A stretch of DNA of 46,405 nucleotides from DASQWP01 sp050697555. Its GTDB lineage: Bacteria > Actinomycetota > Thermoleophilia > Gaiellales > Gaiellaceae. The notes under the pieces were generated by a model. The model ran no database searches. It was not told the origin of the DNA and saw only the letters and a list, made by a program, of their open reading frames with translations. Position numbers and translations under genes: made by a program. The stretch lies in contig JBOHAD010000010.1 of the NCBI GenBank assembly GCA_050697555.1, positions 1 through 46,405 of the forward strand, in the 5' to 3' direction. Below, piece after piece: positions 15,517-23,554 of this stretch. Position 1 is the stretch's first letter, and each line of letters starts with the position of its first letter.

Positions 15517-15557
15517 CGGGTAGCCATGGCGGAAACGACCGAAGGGGGCATCTCGAC

Positions 15558-16019
15558 GTGAGATCGATCAGGTCTTTCCCGCTGTTCGCGGCCATCGGCG
15601 CCGGGCTCGCGTACTTCTTCGACCCGCAGAGCGGCAAGCGGCGTCGCAAGATGACGCTCGACCGCGTAGCCGGGTTCTTCCGCCGGGGCGGAAAGCGCGC
15701 GGAGCGCGCGAGCCGGGCAGTCGCATCGGAGGCCTACGGGCTGAAGCAGAAGGCGACCCACCGCCGCGAGGAGGAGAAGCCACAGCCCGACGACGCCACC
15801 CTGGCGCGCAAGGTCGAGAGCGAGATCTTCCGCGACTCGGATCTGCCCAAGGGGCAGATCAACGTCAACGCCGAGCGCGGCGTCGTCTACCTGCGGGGCG
15901 AGGTCGAGCGGCCCGAGCTGATCGCCGACCTCGAGCAAGCCGCGCGCAAGGTGCAGGGCGTCCAGGAAGTGGAGAACTTCCTCCACCTGCCGGGAGCCGA
16001 GCCGCAGATGAAGCAGTAG
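15558..16019 (+). CDS. BON-domain protein with YtxH-like N-terminus
   Basis: A 153-residue protein (GTG start). Residues 1-25 form a short hydrophobic stretch ending in YFFDPQSGKRRR, the pattern of YtxH-like membrane-anchored proteins, followed by a basic linker. Residues 75-145 form a BON domain (LARKVESEIFRDSD, then GVVYLRGEVERPELIADLE, then VQGVQEVENFLHL), thought to bind phospholipid or periplasmic surfaces. Associated with envelope stress in other bacteria. It is convergent with the DUF1469/DUF3618 gene. Confidence 0.85.
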   Translation: MRSIRSFPLFAAIGAGLAYFFDPQSGKRRRKMTLDRVAGFFRRGGKRAERASRAVASEAYGLKQKATHRREEEKPQPDDATLARKVESEIFRDSDLPKGQINVNAERGVVYLRGEVERPELIADLEQAARKVQGVQEVENFLHLPGAEPQMKQ

Positions 16020-16022
16020 CCG

Positions 16023-16679
16023 CTAGCGGCGCACGAAGGAGAACGGCCCGACCCGGGCCTTCTCCTTCCCCTCGCGGCCCCTGCGGGCGAGGAGGCGCAT
16101 CGCCGCCCCGACTCCGCCGAAGAGGACGAAGCCCGCACCGAGAGCGCCGGTGGCGAGCGCGGGCAGCTTCGCGCGCAGCATGTCCGCGACGTCGAAGTCG
16201 GCACGCAGCTCGTCCACGGCGCCCGCGAGCTGCTCGCGCTCGAGGGCGATGTCGCGCCGGACGTCCTCGGCGGTGCGGCCGTTACGCGCCATTGCTCCGC
16301 AGGGCCCCGGTCGTGATACGGCTTCCTCGATCGCCTGTTCCGGGACGGGCGGCGTGCCCCTGCGGATCAGGCCGAGCGCGAGCACCGCGAGCAGACCCGT
16401 GAGAACGAGCAGTCCCGCGAAGACGATTAGAAGCGCGAGCCAGGTGTCGAGGACGAGCGCGAGCGCGGCGGCCGCCGTGGCGAGGCCGAAGCCGAACGCG
16501 AAGAGAGCGAGTACAGCGGCCGCGAGGCCGAGGCCCGCGCCGAAGCCGAGTGCGCCGGCCTTGCGTTTCAGCTCGAGCTGCGCGAGCTCGAGCTCGAGCC
16601 GCGCGAGCGCGCTCGCGTGCTCGGCGACCCGCTTGGCCGCCGCGCCCATGCCCCTACTCTCAGTCGCGGGGGTGGGCAT
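16023..16679 (-). CDS. Fused DUF1469 (holin-like) and DUF3618 membrane protein
   Basis: A 218-residue protein. Residues 1-115 match the phage-holin-3_6/DUF1469 pattern: amphipathic ARLELELAQLELKRK, then two long hydrophobic helices and LIRRGTPPVPEQAIEEA, which is the usual C-terminus. Residues 130-218 match DUF3618 (RNGRTAEDVRRDIALEREQL, then one membrane helix). These are normally two adjacent genes; here they read as one frame through a short linker (VSRPGPCGAM). An internal ATG at 16292 could still give an 89-residue DUF3618 protein alone. The start overlaps the upstream gene by 20 bases. Confidence 0.75.
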   Translation of the reverse strand: MPTPATESRGMGAAAKRVAEHASALARLELELAQLELKRKAGALGFGAGLGLAAAVLALFAFGFGLATAAAALALVLDTWLALLIVFAGLLVLTGLLAVLALGLIRRGTPPVPEQAIEEAVSRPGPCGAMARNGRTAEDVRRDIALEREQLAGAVDELRADFDVADMLRAKLPALATGALGAGFVLFGGVGAAMRLLARRGREGKEKARVGPFSFVRR

Positions 16680-17016
16680 GTCCTCTCCAGTCGACCGCCT
16701 TGGCCAGCACGACTCCGAGAGCGAAGGCCGTGCCCAGGACGAGCCAGGGGCTCACGCCTCCGCCCTTGGGCTTCGGCCGCGTGCCGAGCTGCGGGCCCGA
16801 GGGCGCGACGACGTCTTGCCCCAGTTTCTGGTTCGTCGGTGCCTCACCGCGGGCGCGAGCCTTCACCAGGCTCGGCTTCAGCTTGCGCAGGAAGGCGGCG
16901 TCCTCCGCGAGCTCGGGGGCGAGCTTCGAGGCGATCCCTCCCGACTCCGCCGCCTTGCGCGAGAGCGACTGGAGTCCGTCGGCACCCTTCTCGACGAGGG
17001 AGTCGACCCTGTTCAC
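16660..17016 (-). CDS. Hypothetical protein with C-terminal membrane helix
   Basis: A 118-residue protein: a helical polar N-terminal half (ESGGIASKLAPELAEDAAFL), a Pro/Gly-rich linker and one C-terminal hydrophobic segment (SPWLVLGTAFALGVVLAKAVDW). The GTG start at 17016 overlaps the DUF4235-like stop by four bases and its own end overlaps the next gene by 20, so it is the middle member of a three-gene coupled operon. Function unknown; the context suggests a membrane or envelope-stress role. Confidence 0.7.
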   Translation of the reverse strand: MNRVDSLVEKGADGLQSLSRKAAESGGIASKLAPELAEDAAFLRKLKPSLVKARARGEAPTNQKLGQDVVAPSGPQLGTRPKPKGGGVSPWLVLGTAFALGVVLAKAVDWRGHAHPRD

Positions 17017-17141
17017 TTCTTCACCGGGGGCTCCTCCCCCGTCGTCACGCGCCAGATCCGGGAGGCGACCTTGCGCGCCCCGATCGTGGCGGCGGCGCCG
17101 AGGCCAGCGTAGAGCCCGGTCCAGAGCAGCTTGCGCAGCAC
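17013..17141 (-). CDS. DUF4235-like small membrane protein
   Basis: A 42-residue protein (GTG start) of the form LRKLLWTGLYAGLGAAATIG followed by ARKVASRIWRVTTGEEPPVK. This is the DUF4235 pattern: a single N-terminal hydrophobic helix, then ARK-x-A-x-x-IW. The frame continues upstream only into Arg-rich noise towards tRNA-Thr. It is the first gene of the three-gene operon that ends with the DUF1469/DUF3618 fusion. Confidence 0.65.
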   Translation of the reverse strand: MLRKLLWTGLYAGLGAAATIGARKVASRIWRVTTGEEPPVKK

Positions 17142-17196
17142 GAGCGGAGGTTAACCGAGAAGCCACCCCGCCAAACCCTCGCTACGATGGGGGAGC

Positions 17197-17269
17197 GCCC
17201 TCTTAGCTCAGTCGGTAGAGCACCTCCATGGTAAGGAGGGGGTCGACGGTTCGAGTCCGTCAGAGGGCT
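17197..17269 (+). tRNA. tRNA-Thr (GGT)
   Basis: Acceptor strands GCCCTCT and AGAGGGC pair. The D-arm is TAGCTCAGTCGGTAGAGC, the loop ATGGTAA in a CCTCC/GGAGG stem gives anticodon GGT, and the T-arm carries GGTTCGAGTCC. It is intact. Foreign-looking DNA begins right after it, making it the likely integration site of the island. Confidence 0.95.
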
Positions 17270-17273
17270 CTGC

Positions 17274-17303
17274 AAAGGCCCAGCAAATCAGGGCTTTTTG
17301 TTT
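17274..17303 (+). terminator. Terminator of tRNA-Thr
   Basis: AAAGGCCC and GGGCTTTT form an 8-bp stem (one G-U) with loop AGCAAATCA followed by TTTTTGTTT, five bases after the tRNA: a textbook intrinsic terminator. Confidence 0.75.
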
Positions 17304-17415
17304 CCACAAGAATTGCACGATGTCCAGCGTGCGGTGGGTATGGAGCCCTTTATGGAGCCTTCAGGTCGAAAAGGGGGCCCAGCCGGGCGCGCCTAGAGTT
17401 CCGGCCGACGAGCCA

Positions 17416-18675
17416 ATGCCGGGAAAGAGCCGCTACCAGAACGTCTTCTACTACTACCGGGGCCCGTCGGCCTCCGGCGAGGATCAAGAACGCCAGGTTG
17501 AGGACAACACGACGAAGGCGCTCGCGAACCTTCTGGAGTACTCGTCGCCTGAGCTCACCGCGTCGTTCCTCTCTCTCACGTGCGGCATCGACGTGAACGG
17601 GAAGACGTTCGAATACGGGCTCCAGCGCGTTGGCGAAGCGCTCGCAGCAAACGATCGTTTCCTGGTGGGCGTTTCAGCGAGCGGCGCGATCCCGGAAGGC
17701 GGCGTCAACAGACCCGGGGGTGGCAGTCGCGTCGACGCGGTCCTGTACGCGCCGGGCGAACTGCTCGCGGCCGTGGAGGTGAAGGTCGGCGACGCGGCGC
17801 TCGACGCGACGCAGCTTGGACGACACGCCGCCCAATGGAAGATCCCGCGCGTGAACTGGCGCGGTGTCCGCTGGCTCGACGTCTACAGGTGGGCGCGACG
17901 CGAACGCGAACTTTCCGCCGCACCGACAGATGGGTTCCTACTCGAGCAGTTCGTCGATTATCTGGAACTGATCGGTCTCTCCCCTTACGGTGGCCTCCGT
18001 GCCGACGACTTCGAAGCGCTACGCGGCGCCGATCCGGTCGCGCGAGCAGCGGTCAAGGCGCGGCTAGCCGCGTTCTGGGAACTCGTGCTTGACAGCCTCG
18101 ACTCGGTCGAGCGGGCCGAACTCGGCGAACTGCACTCCTCCGGACTGCGCACCTGGGAGAAGCGAACATCGCGACAGACGCATTGGGGCAAGAAGGGCGT
18201 CAACTTCACGCTCGAAGTAGCCGCCGACGTCGCTGACCAACTTGAAATCGACGTGGTCGCCTGGCCCGCGGACGAAGCTGACGCGATGACAAGGTGGCTT
18301 CGCAGCCGCGACAGTGAACGATTCCTTCGCTCCCTCCCGGACTACGAGCTCGTCTTCTACACGCGCAGAGCACGCAAAGGGCCGAGCGGCAAGCCGTACT
18401 GGCAGCGCCCGCCGTGGGAGCAGCTCGCCGCCGTTCCGGCGCGGGACTTCAGCCAGGCGTGGCTCGATGAACAGCTCGCGCCGTTCGAGGGCAATGTCTG
18501 GGAGAAGCCCGCCTATCACCTCCGTCGTGTCTGGACACGCGACGAGGTAGTCGCGCAAGGCGAGCAACTCGCGCCGACAATCGCCACAGAGATCCGCAGG
18601 TTGATGCCGCTGCTCCAGTCGGTGAACGAGGCCTTTAAGCCCCGACGCCGGGCGGCCACGCTCGTTACTCCATGA
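17416..18675 (+). CDS. PD-(D/E)XK-like nuclease, first gene of the island operon
   Basis: A 419-residue protein from the ATG at 17416 (an in-frame ATG at 17320 would add 32 unconvincing residues). The N-terminal RYQNVFYYYRGPS followed by RQVEDNTTKALANLL resembles predicted restriction-like proteins that require ordered N-terminal helices. The nuclease core is suggested by SRVDAVLYAPGELLAAVEVKVG: Asp, then a 12-residue gap and an E-V-K motif. The rest is a mixed alpha/beta C-terminal half without recognised motifs. It overlaps the next gene by four bases (ATGA). The family assignment rests on motif spacing only; role in defence is inferred from neighbours. Confidence 0.6.
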   Translation: MPGKSRYQNVFYYYRGPSASGEDQERQVEDNTTKALANLLEYSSPELTASFLSLTCGIDVNGKTFEYGLQRVGEALAANDRFLVGVSASGAIPEGGVNRPGGGSRVDAVLYAPGELLAAVEVKVGDAALDATQLGRHAAQWKIPRVNWRGVRWLDVYRWARRERELSAAPTDGFLLEQFVDYLELIGLSPYGGLRADDFEALRGADPVARAAVKARLAAFWELVLDSLDSVERAELGELHSSGLRTWEKRTSRQTHWGKKGVNFTLEVAADVADQLEIDVVAWPADEADAMTRWLRSRDSERFLRSLPDYELVFYTRRARKGPSGKPYWQRPPWEQLAAVPARDFSQAWLDEQLAPFEGNVWEKPAYHLRRVWTRDEVVAQGEQLAPTIATEIRRLMPLLQSVNEAFKPRRRAATLVTP

Positions 18676-19295
18676 CGGCCTTCCTCGTGGTGTACCGACC
18701 GCTGATCCACCGGCGCGCGGGCCGCGTCGCCGCCGAGCGATTCGGCCTGCCCCCGTTCCTCGACGGGTCATGTCGCCGCGAACCGGACTTCGAGGCGGAG
18801 TTCCCATCGATCAGCGCACTCTGCCGCGGCAAGACATTCGCGCCACGCCTCCGTATAGGTCACGTAGCCGTCTACCTCGCCACGAAGCGCCAATATCGGG
18901 GCCATCCCGCGAGCCATTGGCGGCTCACCGGCGTGCTGCGAATCCGAGATCGGTTTGCCGACCACGAACAAGCCGCCAAGTGGTACCGCTCGCATGGCTC
19001 GCCGTTGCCCAGCAACTGCATGGCCGAGGGTAACCCACCGATCCCGTATGAGCAGACGGTTCAGGACTCGCCCGAGGAGACGTGGGACAGGGCCTACCGG
19101 GCGCGTGCCCGGCGGTGTCCGGTCTTCCTCGTCACGGAGCCGCTGTTCCTCGAGCTCCGCGAACCGCCAGTCGTGACCGGCGAAATGATGGAGGAGGCAT
19201 TCGGACGCATCCCTGGGCTGCTCACGCCTCCGGCGTACCCGGAAGCTCGTGCGCGCCGCCTGCTGGAGCTCGCAGGCGTGCCGATCGCCGCATGA
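18672..19295 (+). CDS. Predicted PUA/EVE-like or nucleotide-modification-associated domain protein
   Basis: A 207-residue protein. The block DGSCRREPDFEAEFPSISAL, then CRGKTFAPRLRIGHVAVYLATK, then HWRLTGVLRIRDRFADHEQAA, ending with PLPSNCMAEGNPP, resembles beta-barrel proteins found beside DNA-modification and restriction genes in mobile islands (PUA/EVE-like or Nmad-type). Such folds can read modified bases. It contains several Cys residues but no clear metal site, no catalytic motif and no membrane segment. It is locked between the nuclease and the glycosylase by 4-base ATGA overlaps on both sides. The family call is from memory and is low in confidence. Confidence 0.5.
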   Translation: MTAFLVVYRPLIHRRAGRVAAERFGLPPFLDGSCRREPDFEAEFPSISALCRGKTFAPRLRIGHVAVYLATKRQYRGHPASHWRLTGVLRIRDRFADHEQAAKWYRSHGSPLPSNCMAEGNPPIPYEQTVQDSPEETWDRAYRARARRCPVFLVTEPLFLELREPPVVTGEMMEEAFGRIPGLLTPPAYPEARARRLLELAGVPIAA

Positions 19296-19834
19296 GCCAC
19301 CGCGTCACCGAGGAATGGATGGGCGAGCAGGTCGAGACGCTCGAAGACTTGCTGCGCCCCGGGCTACACGCCGTCTGCATCGGCATCAACCCGGCACCAA
19401 CGAGCGTTAGGGCAGGCCACTACTACCAGGGAAGGCTCGGGCAGCAGTTCTACGAGCGCCTTCGCCGCGCCGAGCTCTTACCCCGCGCGTCCGGCTGGGA
19501 AGACGACCTCGCGTTCGAGAATGGGATCGGCTTCACCGACATCGTCAAGCGAGCGACGGCAAAAGCGAGTGAGGTGCGCCCGAAGGAGTACGCGTACGGC
19601 CAGGACCTGCTCCGCGCAAGGATGCGGGCCGTGCAGCCGCGACTCGTGATCTTTACGTTCAAGAAGACGGCGGAGGTGCTGTTCGGCTCGATCGCCGGGA
19701 ACGGACTCATCCGCGACCGCGATCTAGCCGGCGCGCCGATCTTCGTCATGCCGGGGCCGTATGCGCCCGGCGGCGAGGTCGAGCGCCGGCTAGGAGAGCT
19801 CCGGGAGCTTGTCGACCACCCGCAGTCGGAGTAG
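19292..19834 (+). CDS. Mug/TDG-type mismatch-specific DNA glycosylase
   Basis: A 180-residue uracil-DNA-glycosylase-fold protein of family 2 (Mug/TDG). Motif A is GINPAPTSVRAGHYY with the catalytic Asn of GINP, followed by QQFYERLRRAELLP. The middle FENGIGFTDIVKRATAKASEV aligns with the Mug segment that ends in T-D-L-V-x-R-P-T. The motif-2-like turn near the C-terminus is MPGPYAPGG, differing from Mug NPSGL. Expected reaction: excision of a uracil-like or modified pyrimidine base leaving an abasic site. Being inside a coupled nuclease operon suggests a role in attack on foreign DNA rather than housekeeping repair. Confidence 0.78.
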   Translation: MSHRVTEEWMGEQVETLEDLLRPGLHAVCIGINPAPTSVRAGHYYQGRLGQQFYERLRRAELLPRASGWEDDLAFENGIGFTDIVKRATAKASEVRPKEYAYGQDLLRARMRAVQPRLVIFTFKKTAEVLFGSIAGNGLIRDRDLAGAPIFVMPGPYAPGGEVERRLGELRELVDHPQSE

Positions 19835-19836
19835 CC

Positions 19837-20910
19837 GTGGGCTCGCTGCGAAAGTGGCGCGAACGGCGCCGGAAAAAGCGCGTCCCGTGGGAGGAACTCC
19901 AAGACCTCTTGGCGCTCGACGCGCACCAGTTCGAGCAGGCGGTCGCGTCGATCCTCCGCGAGCTTGGCGGGCGCCAAGTTCGCGTCACGGGCAGATCCGG
20001 CGACCTCTCGGTCGACATCACCTTCAGGGACGGAGACGGCAAATCGGTCGCCGTGCAATGCAAGCGGTACACGCCACCCGCCCGCGTCGGCTCCGTCGAG
20101 GTGCAGCAGTTCATCGGGATGGCGAAGCTGCACCACAAGACCGACGCGGCGATCTATGTCACGACCTCGGACTACACGCGCGGCGCACTCCAACTCGCAG
20201 CGCAGCACAAGGACCTGACCCTGATCAACGGCCTCATGCTTGCCGAGATGCTGGCAAACATCTTCGCGGCGCCCGGGACAACGGTGCTCGACCCGTTCGG
20301 CGCGCTGAGAGATGCCGGCCTGAGTGCGGCGCAGGTTGCAGCCGACGCGCGCGCACGGTACGCCGAGCGCGGCGAGCTCAAAGCGCCGCAGCACGATCAA
20401 TGCCAGTGCCGGACCTCTGACATCCAGTGGGCCGGACACCGCGAACCCGACGGAAGGCCGATCCTCGTCTGCCCGTATTGCGAGCGGGTTGCAACCCCCG
20501 AGGAGATGCACGAAGCGATGGTTCGCGGCGCCATCGGCATCTTGGAGGACGTGCCCGGTCTGGAGCCGCTTCGGCAGGCGGCTCGTGAGCGGGCCGAGCA
20601 GCGAGCGATCACGGAGGAGGATGTATGGCTCGGCTTGGTGATGGTGCGGGCCTCGATCATCGAGCGCAAGCGCGAGCAAGCGGCTCGCAACGCGTTGAAG
20701 CAGATCCTCGGACGAACACCCACTGAGAAGGAGGTGAACGCGCTCGCTTCTGCACCGCCCCCGGAGCCAGAGGCGGGTCACATCTGCTCGGGCTGCGGCA
20801 GCGAGATGCCGTGGAGCAGGCGCCTCGGCGCGTACTGGTGCCACTCTTGCTCGCACGCCGAGTATCCGATGGCCGACCAGACTATCCGACTGATCGTGCC
20901 GACGAAGTGA
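19837..20910 (+). CDS. Mrr-like restriction endonuclease with zinc ribbons
   Basis: A 357-residue protein (GTG start two bases after the glycosylase stop). Residues 28-115 form an Mrr_cat domain: FEQAVASILRELGGRQVRVT, SGDLSVDITFR and VAVQCKRYT give the Asp and Q-x-K active-site residues, then VEVQQFIGMAKLHH. The C-terminal half has two Cys clusters: CQC...CPYC near residue 190-210 and CSGC...CHSC near 310-335, the latter a typical zinc ribbon. Mrr enzymes cut DNA carrying modified bases, so this is the effector expected downstream of a base-recognition module. Confidence 0.82.
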   Translation: MGSLRKWRERRRKKRVPWEELQDLLALDAHQFEQAVASILRELGGRQVRVTGRSGDLSVDITFRDGDGKSVAVQCKRYTPPARVGSVEVQQFIGMAKLHHKTDAAIYVTTSDYTRGALQLAAQHKDLTLINGLMLAEMLANIFAAPGTTVLDPFGALRDAGLSAAQVAADARARYAERGELKAPQHDQCQCRTSDIQWAGHREPDGRPILVCPYCERVATPEEMHEAMVRGAIGILEDVPGLEPLRQAARERAEQRAITEEDVWLGLVMVRASIIERKREQAARNALKQILGRTPTEKEVNALASAPPPEPEAGHICSGCGSEMPWSRRLGAYWCHSCSHAEYPMADQTIRLIVPTK

Positions 20911-20944
20911 ACGAGCGCCATTCGCGAGGAGTGCGCGCAGCCGC

Positions 20945-21733
20945 ATGATCTTCATTGGCGTCGACGCCGCCTGGGGCGAGACCAACGAGACTGGCATGGT
21001 CGCGCTCGACCCCTCCGGCCACGTCCGCGATGCAGGCTGGGCAGCGGGTGTCGCGGCGGCAGTCGCGTGGATCTGTGACCACGCGGAGCCGGACACGCTC
21101 GTGTTCATCGACGCACCGCTCCTGGTCACGAATCCGACCGGGCAGCGGCTCTGTGAGACCCACGTCGGCCAGCGCTACTGGCGCTGGAGCGTCTCAGCGA
21201 ACTCGACGAACACCGCGAGCCAACGGCTCGGCGGGGTCGCATTACTCACAGCGCTGCAGAACAAGGGCTTCAGCTACGACGACGGCATCGACGGCCCACC
21301 GAACTCCGGGCGCATCGTGAGCGAGTGCTACCCATATACGACGATCGTCGGCTACGAACCCTTCGCGTACGACGTGCGGCCGCCCTTCAAGCGCAAGCCG
21401 AAGGCAATGCGCACGGCCGAGTTCCGGGCGGTGAGAGCGGCGGCGTGTGACGAGCTGATCCGGCGGGTGGCCGCGCTCGCCCATGCCGATCCACCACTCG
21501 ACCTCCGGTCGCACGAGGTAACTCGGAAGCTCCTCGAGGAGCCGTCCCCGCTCGACAACCAAGCCTACAAGCACCGCGAGGATCTGCTCGACGCCGCCCT
21601 CTGCGCATGGACGTCATCGCTCTGGAACCGGCACGGATTCGAGCGCTGCCAGGTCCTCGGCGCGGCATCGGGCGTCGGGCGCCCGGCAGCGACGATCATC
21701 GCGCCAGCACGGCCAGAGCAGCGCATCGCCTGA
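20945..21733 (+). CDS. DUF429 (RNase H-like predicted nuclease)
   Basis: A 262-residue DUF429 protein with an RNase H-like core: GVDAAWG at residues 5-11, LVFIDAPLLV in the second strand region, SECYPYTTIVGYE in the middle and LLDAALCAWTSSLW near the C-terminus. The acidic residues at the ends of the first and fourth strands are kept, consistent with a nuclease, though DUF429 activity is not established. A 34-base gap separates it from the Mrr-like gene, so it may be the fifth member of the operon. Confidence 0.75.
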   Translation: MIFIGVDAAWGETNETGMVALDPSGHVRDAGWAAGVAAAVAWICDHAEPDTLVFIDAPLLVTNPTGQRLCETHVGQRYWRWSVSANSTNTASQRLGGVALLTALQNKGFSYDDGIDGPPNSGRIVSECYPYTTIVGYEPFAYDVRPPFKRKPKAMRTAEFRAVRAAACDELIRRVAALAHADPPLDLRSHEVTRKLLEEPSPLDNQAYKHREDLLDAALCAWTSSLWNRHGFERCQVLGAASGVGRPAATIIAPARPEQRIA

Positions 21734-21799
21734 GGGGTGCCGACCTTACTCCGCGGGCTTAGTTCTCGCAGTCGCGTTCCGTCGACTGAACTACCGAAG

Positions 21800-23554
21800 A
21801 TGTCAGCGATGGACACACTCAGCCTCCTCGCCGAACCCTTCACGTTCACGCAGTTCCGGCCGCTATTGCCGCGGCAGTTCACTGGCGAAGCGAAGCAGTG
21901 CGGCGTTTGGCTAAACGACCAGGAACTCGAGGCGTGGCACCGCGTTCGCCTCCTCGTGCCCTTCTATCGCCTGGCACGCGACGGCCGCGAGATCGCGGCC
22001 GCACACCGCCGTGGCGAAGATGCTTACTACCTCGCGCATTGGCAGCCAACATCTCGCGCGGACCTCGTCGACGCGCTCAGCCAGGGGCGGCTGCACGACG
22101 CGTCGTCCGAGCCTTTCATCGCCCGTCGTCGGCTGAAGCGCGGGCTCGGCGAATGGTCCTACGAGGCGAGCGTCTACCTCTATTCTCGCCACCAGCTCGT
22201 GGCGCTCCAAGTCTTGCGGGGAGTGCGGCCGCACCTGAAGCTGCGGCGTGCACAGGGTCACCTTGTCGGTCGGCTCGACGCGGGCGCCGACGTCGTCGCG
22301 ATCTGGCGCGAGCGCGCGGCCCGCCTCCGCGACGCGGCCATCGCGGCGACGCTGCTCGAGCCGGCGTACTACTCGCGCGTCTTTCACCGTCTGAGCTTGC
22401 CGCGGGAGGAGGACTTCGTCGCGTTCGATCGCTGGCGGCGCGAGCGGCGGCTGCTGAGTCCTCTCCGCGTGCTCGGCGTCGACCCCGGATGGATCAAAGA
22501 GACGGCTGAGATGCTGCTTTGGGAGGCGCACCGGGTGGATCCACTCGGTGCCTGGGCGGAGGTCGTTGGCGCCGGCGAGCCCGAGAAGTGGAAGAGCCTG
22601 TCGGGCGACGCGCGCGCCGCGCTTGAGCTACGCGTCAGCGCCGAGTTTCTCCTTCTCTATTACGACGATCTCCACCGGGCGCGCCGAGCGCCGCCGCTGC
22701 CGGAACGACCGCCGCGAACGCGCGGTGCGTTCGACGACCGCCTCCAGCGCCGGCGCCCACTAAACGCGCTGCTGACGGAATTCGGGCTCTCGCCTCACCC
22801 GCACCTCGTCGTCGCCGTCGAAGGCGAGACAGAACTTGCCCTCTTCCCGCGCGTGATGCGCCTACTGGGTTTGCGCACAGACGACGACTTCATCGCGGTC
22901 GAAGACGCCGGCGGAGCCGACCGCGACCTGTCGCCGTTGGTGGCGTACGCGGTCGCGCCACGAGTTGTCCGCGAGAGCGCGGCAGAGACGGGCGGCCGCT
23001 ACGTTCGGCTCGAGCGACCGCCGACCCGCCTGCTGGTCGTCTTCGATGCCGAAGGCGAATTCGCGACAGCAGCCGACCGGCGCGATCGCCGCGACAAGTG
23101 GGTGGATCGACTGATGCAGACACTCCCGCGCGAGCTCCGCACACCCATCGTCGCCCAGCAGATCAGACCGTTCATCACGGTGGCGACGTGGACACGCACC
23201 GGCACAAGCTTCGAGTTCGCCCACTTCACGGACGCCGAGATCGCTGGCGCGGCTGCGCGCCTCGACCGGCGGCGGCGGCAGTTGACGCCCGACAAGCGCG
23301 TCGCGCTCGTCGCCAAGCTTCGCGCGAAGCGTGGGAACCTCGACAAGATGCTCGGCCCGATCTCAAAGGTCGCATTGGCCGACGAGCTTTGGCCTGTCCT
23401 AGAGGCGAAGATCGAACGCGCCCTGGAGCGCGGGACCGAGCGCCGAGTGCCGATCGTTCGCGTCGTCCATCAGGCCTACGCCCTCGCTACTGAGTTCCCG
23501 CGGCGCAACCTGGTGATCGCGCTCGAGCGGCAACGGCGGCGGCGCCGGCGTTAA
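21800..23554 (+). CDS. Large protein with OLD-like TOPRIM domain
   Basis: A 584-residue protein (ATG 21800; an in-frame GTG-like start at 21737 would add 21 residues). Residues 1-310 are alpha-helical with several Trp/Arg-rich segments and match nothing I know. From about residue 335 a TOPRIM-like domain appears: HLVVAVEGETELALFPRVM with the catalytic Glu, then DAGGADRDLS, and LLVVFDAEGEFATAADR as the D-x-E/D strand. No Walker ATPase is present, unlike canonical OLD nucleases. The basic C-terminal end (ERQRRRRRR) runs straight into the truncated MocR gene. It is probably a nuclease effector of the island. Confidence 0.6.
   Translation: MSAMDTLSLLAEPFTFTQFRPLLPRQFTGEAKQCGVWLNDQELEAWHRVRLLVPFYRLARDGREIAAAHRRGEDAYYLAHWQPTSRADLVDALSQGRLHDASSEPFIARRRLKRGLGEWSYEASVYLYSRHQLVALQVLRGVRPHLKLRRAQGHLVGRLDAGADVVAIWRERAARLRDAAIAATLLEPAYYSRVFHRLSLPREEDFVAFDRWRRERRLLSPLRVLGVDPGWIKETAEMLLWEAHRVDPLGAWAEVVGAGEPEKWKSLSGDARAALELRVSAEFLLLYYDDLHRARRAPPLPERPPRTRGAFDDRLQRRRPLNALLTEFGLSPHPHLVVAVEGETELALFPRVMRLLGLRTDDDFIAVEDAGGADRDLSPLVAYAVAPRVVRESAAETGGRYVRLERPPTRLLVVFDAEGEFATAADRRDRRDKWVDRLMQTLPRELRTPIVAQQIRPFITVATWTRTGTSFEFAHFTDAEIAGAAARLDRRRRQLTPDKRVALVAKLRAKRGNLDKMLGPISKVALADELWPVLEAKIERALERGTERRVPIVRVVHQAYALATEFPRRNLVIALERQRRRRRR

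Noticed and set aside
15410..15540. Leader of the BON/peptide genes as a c-di-GMP (GEMM) or ydaO riboswitch
   Set aside because: Strong hairpins are present but none of the conserved unpaired blocks of these classes could be placed on either strand.
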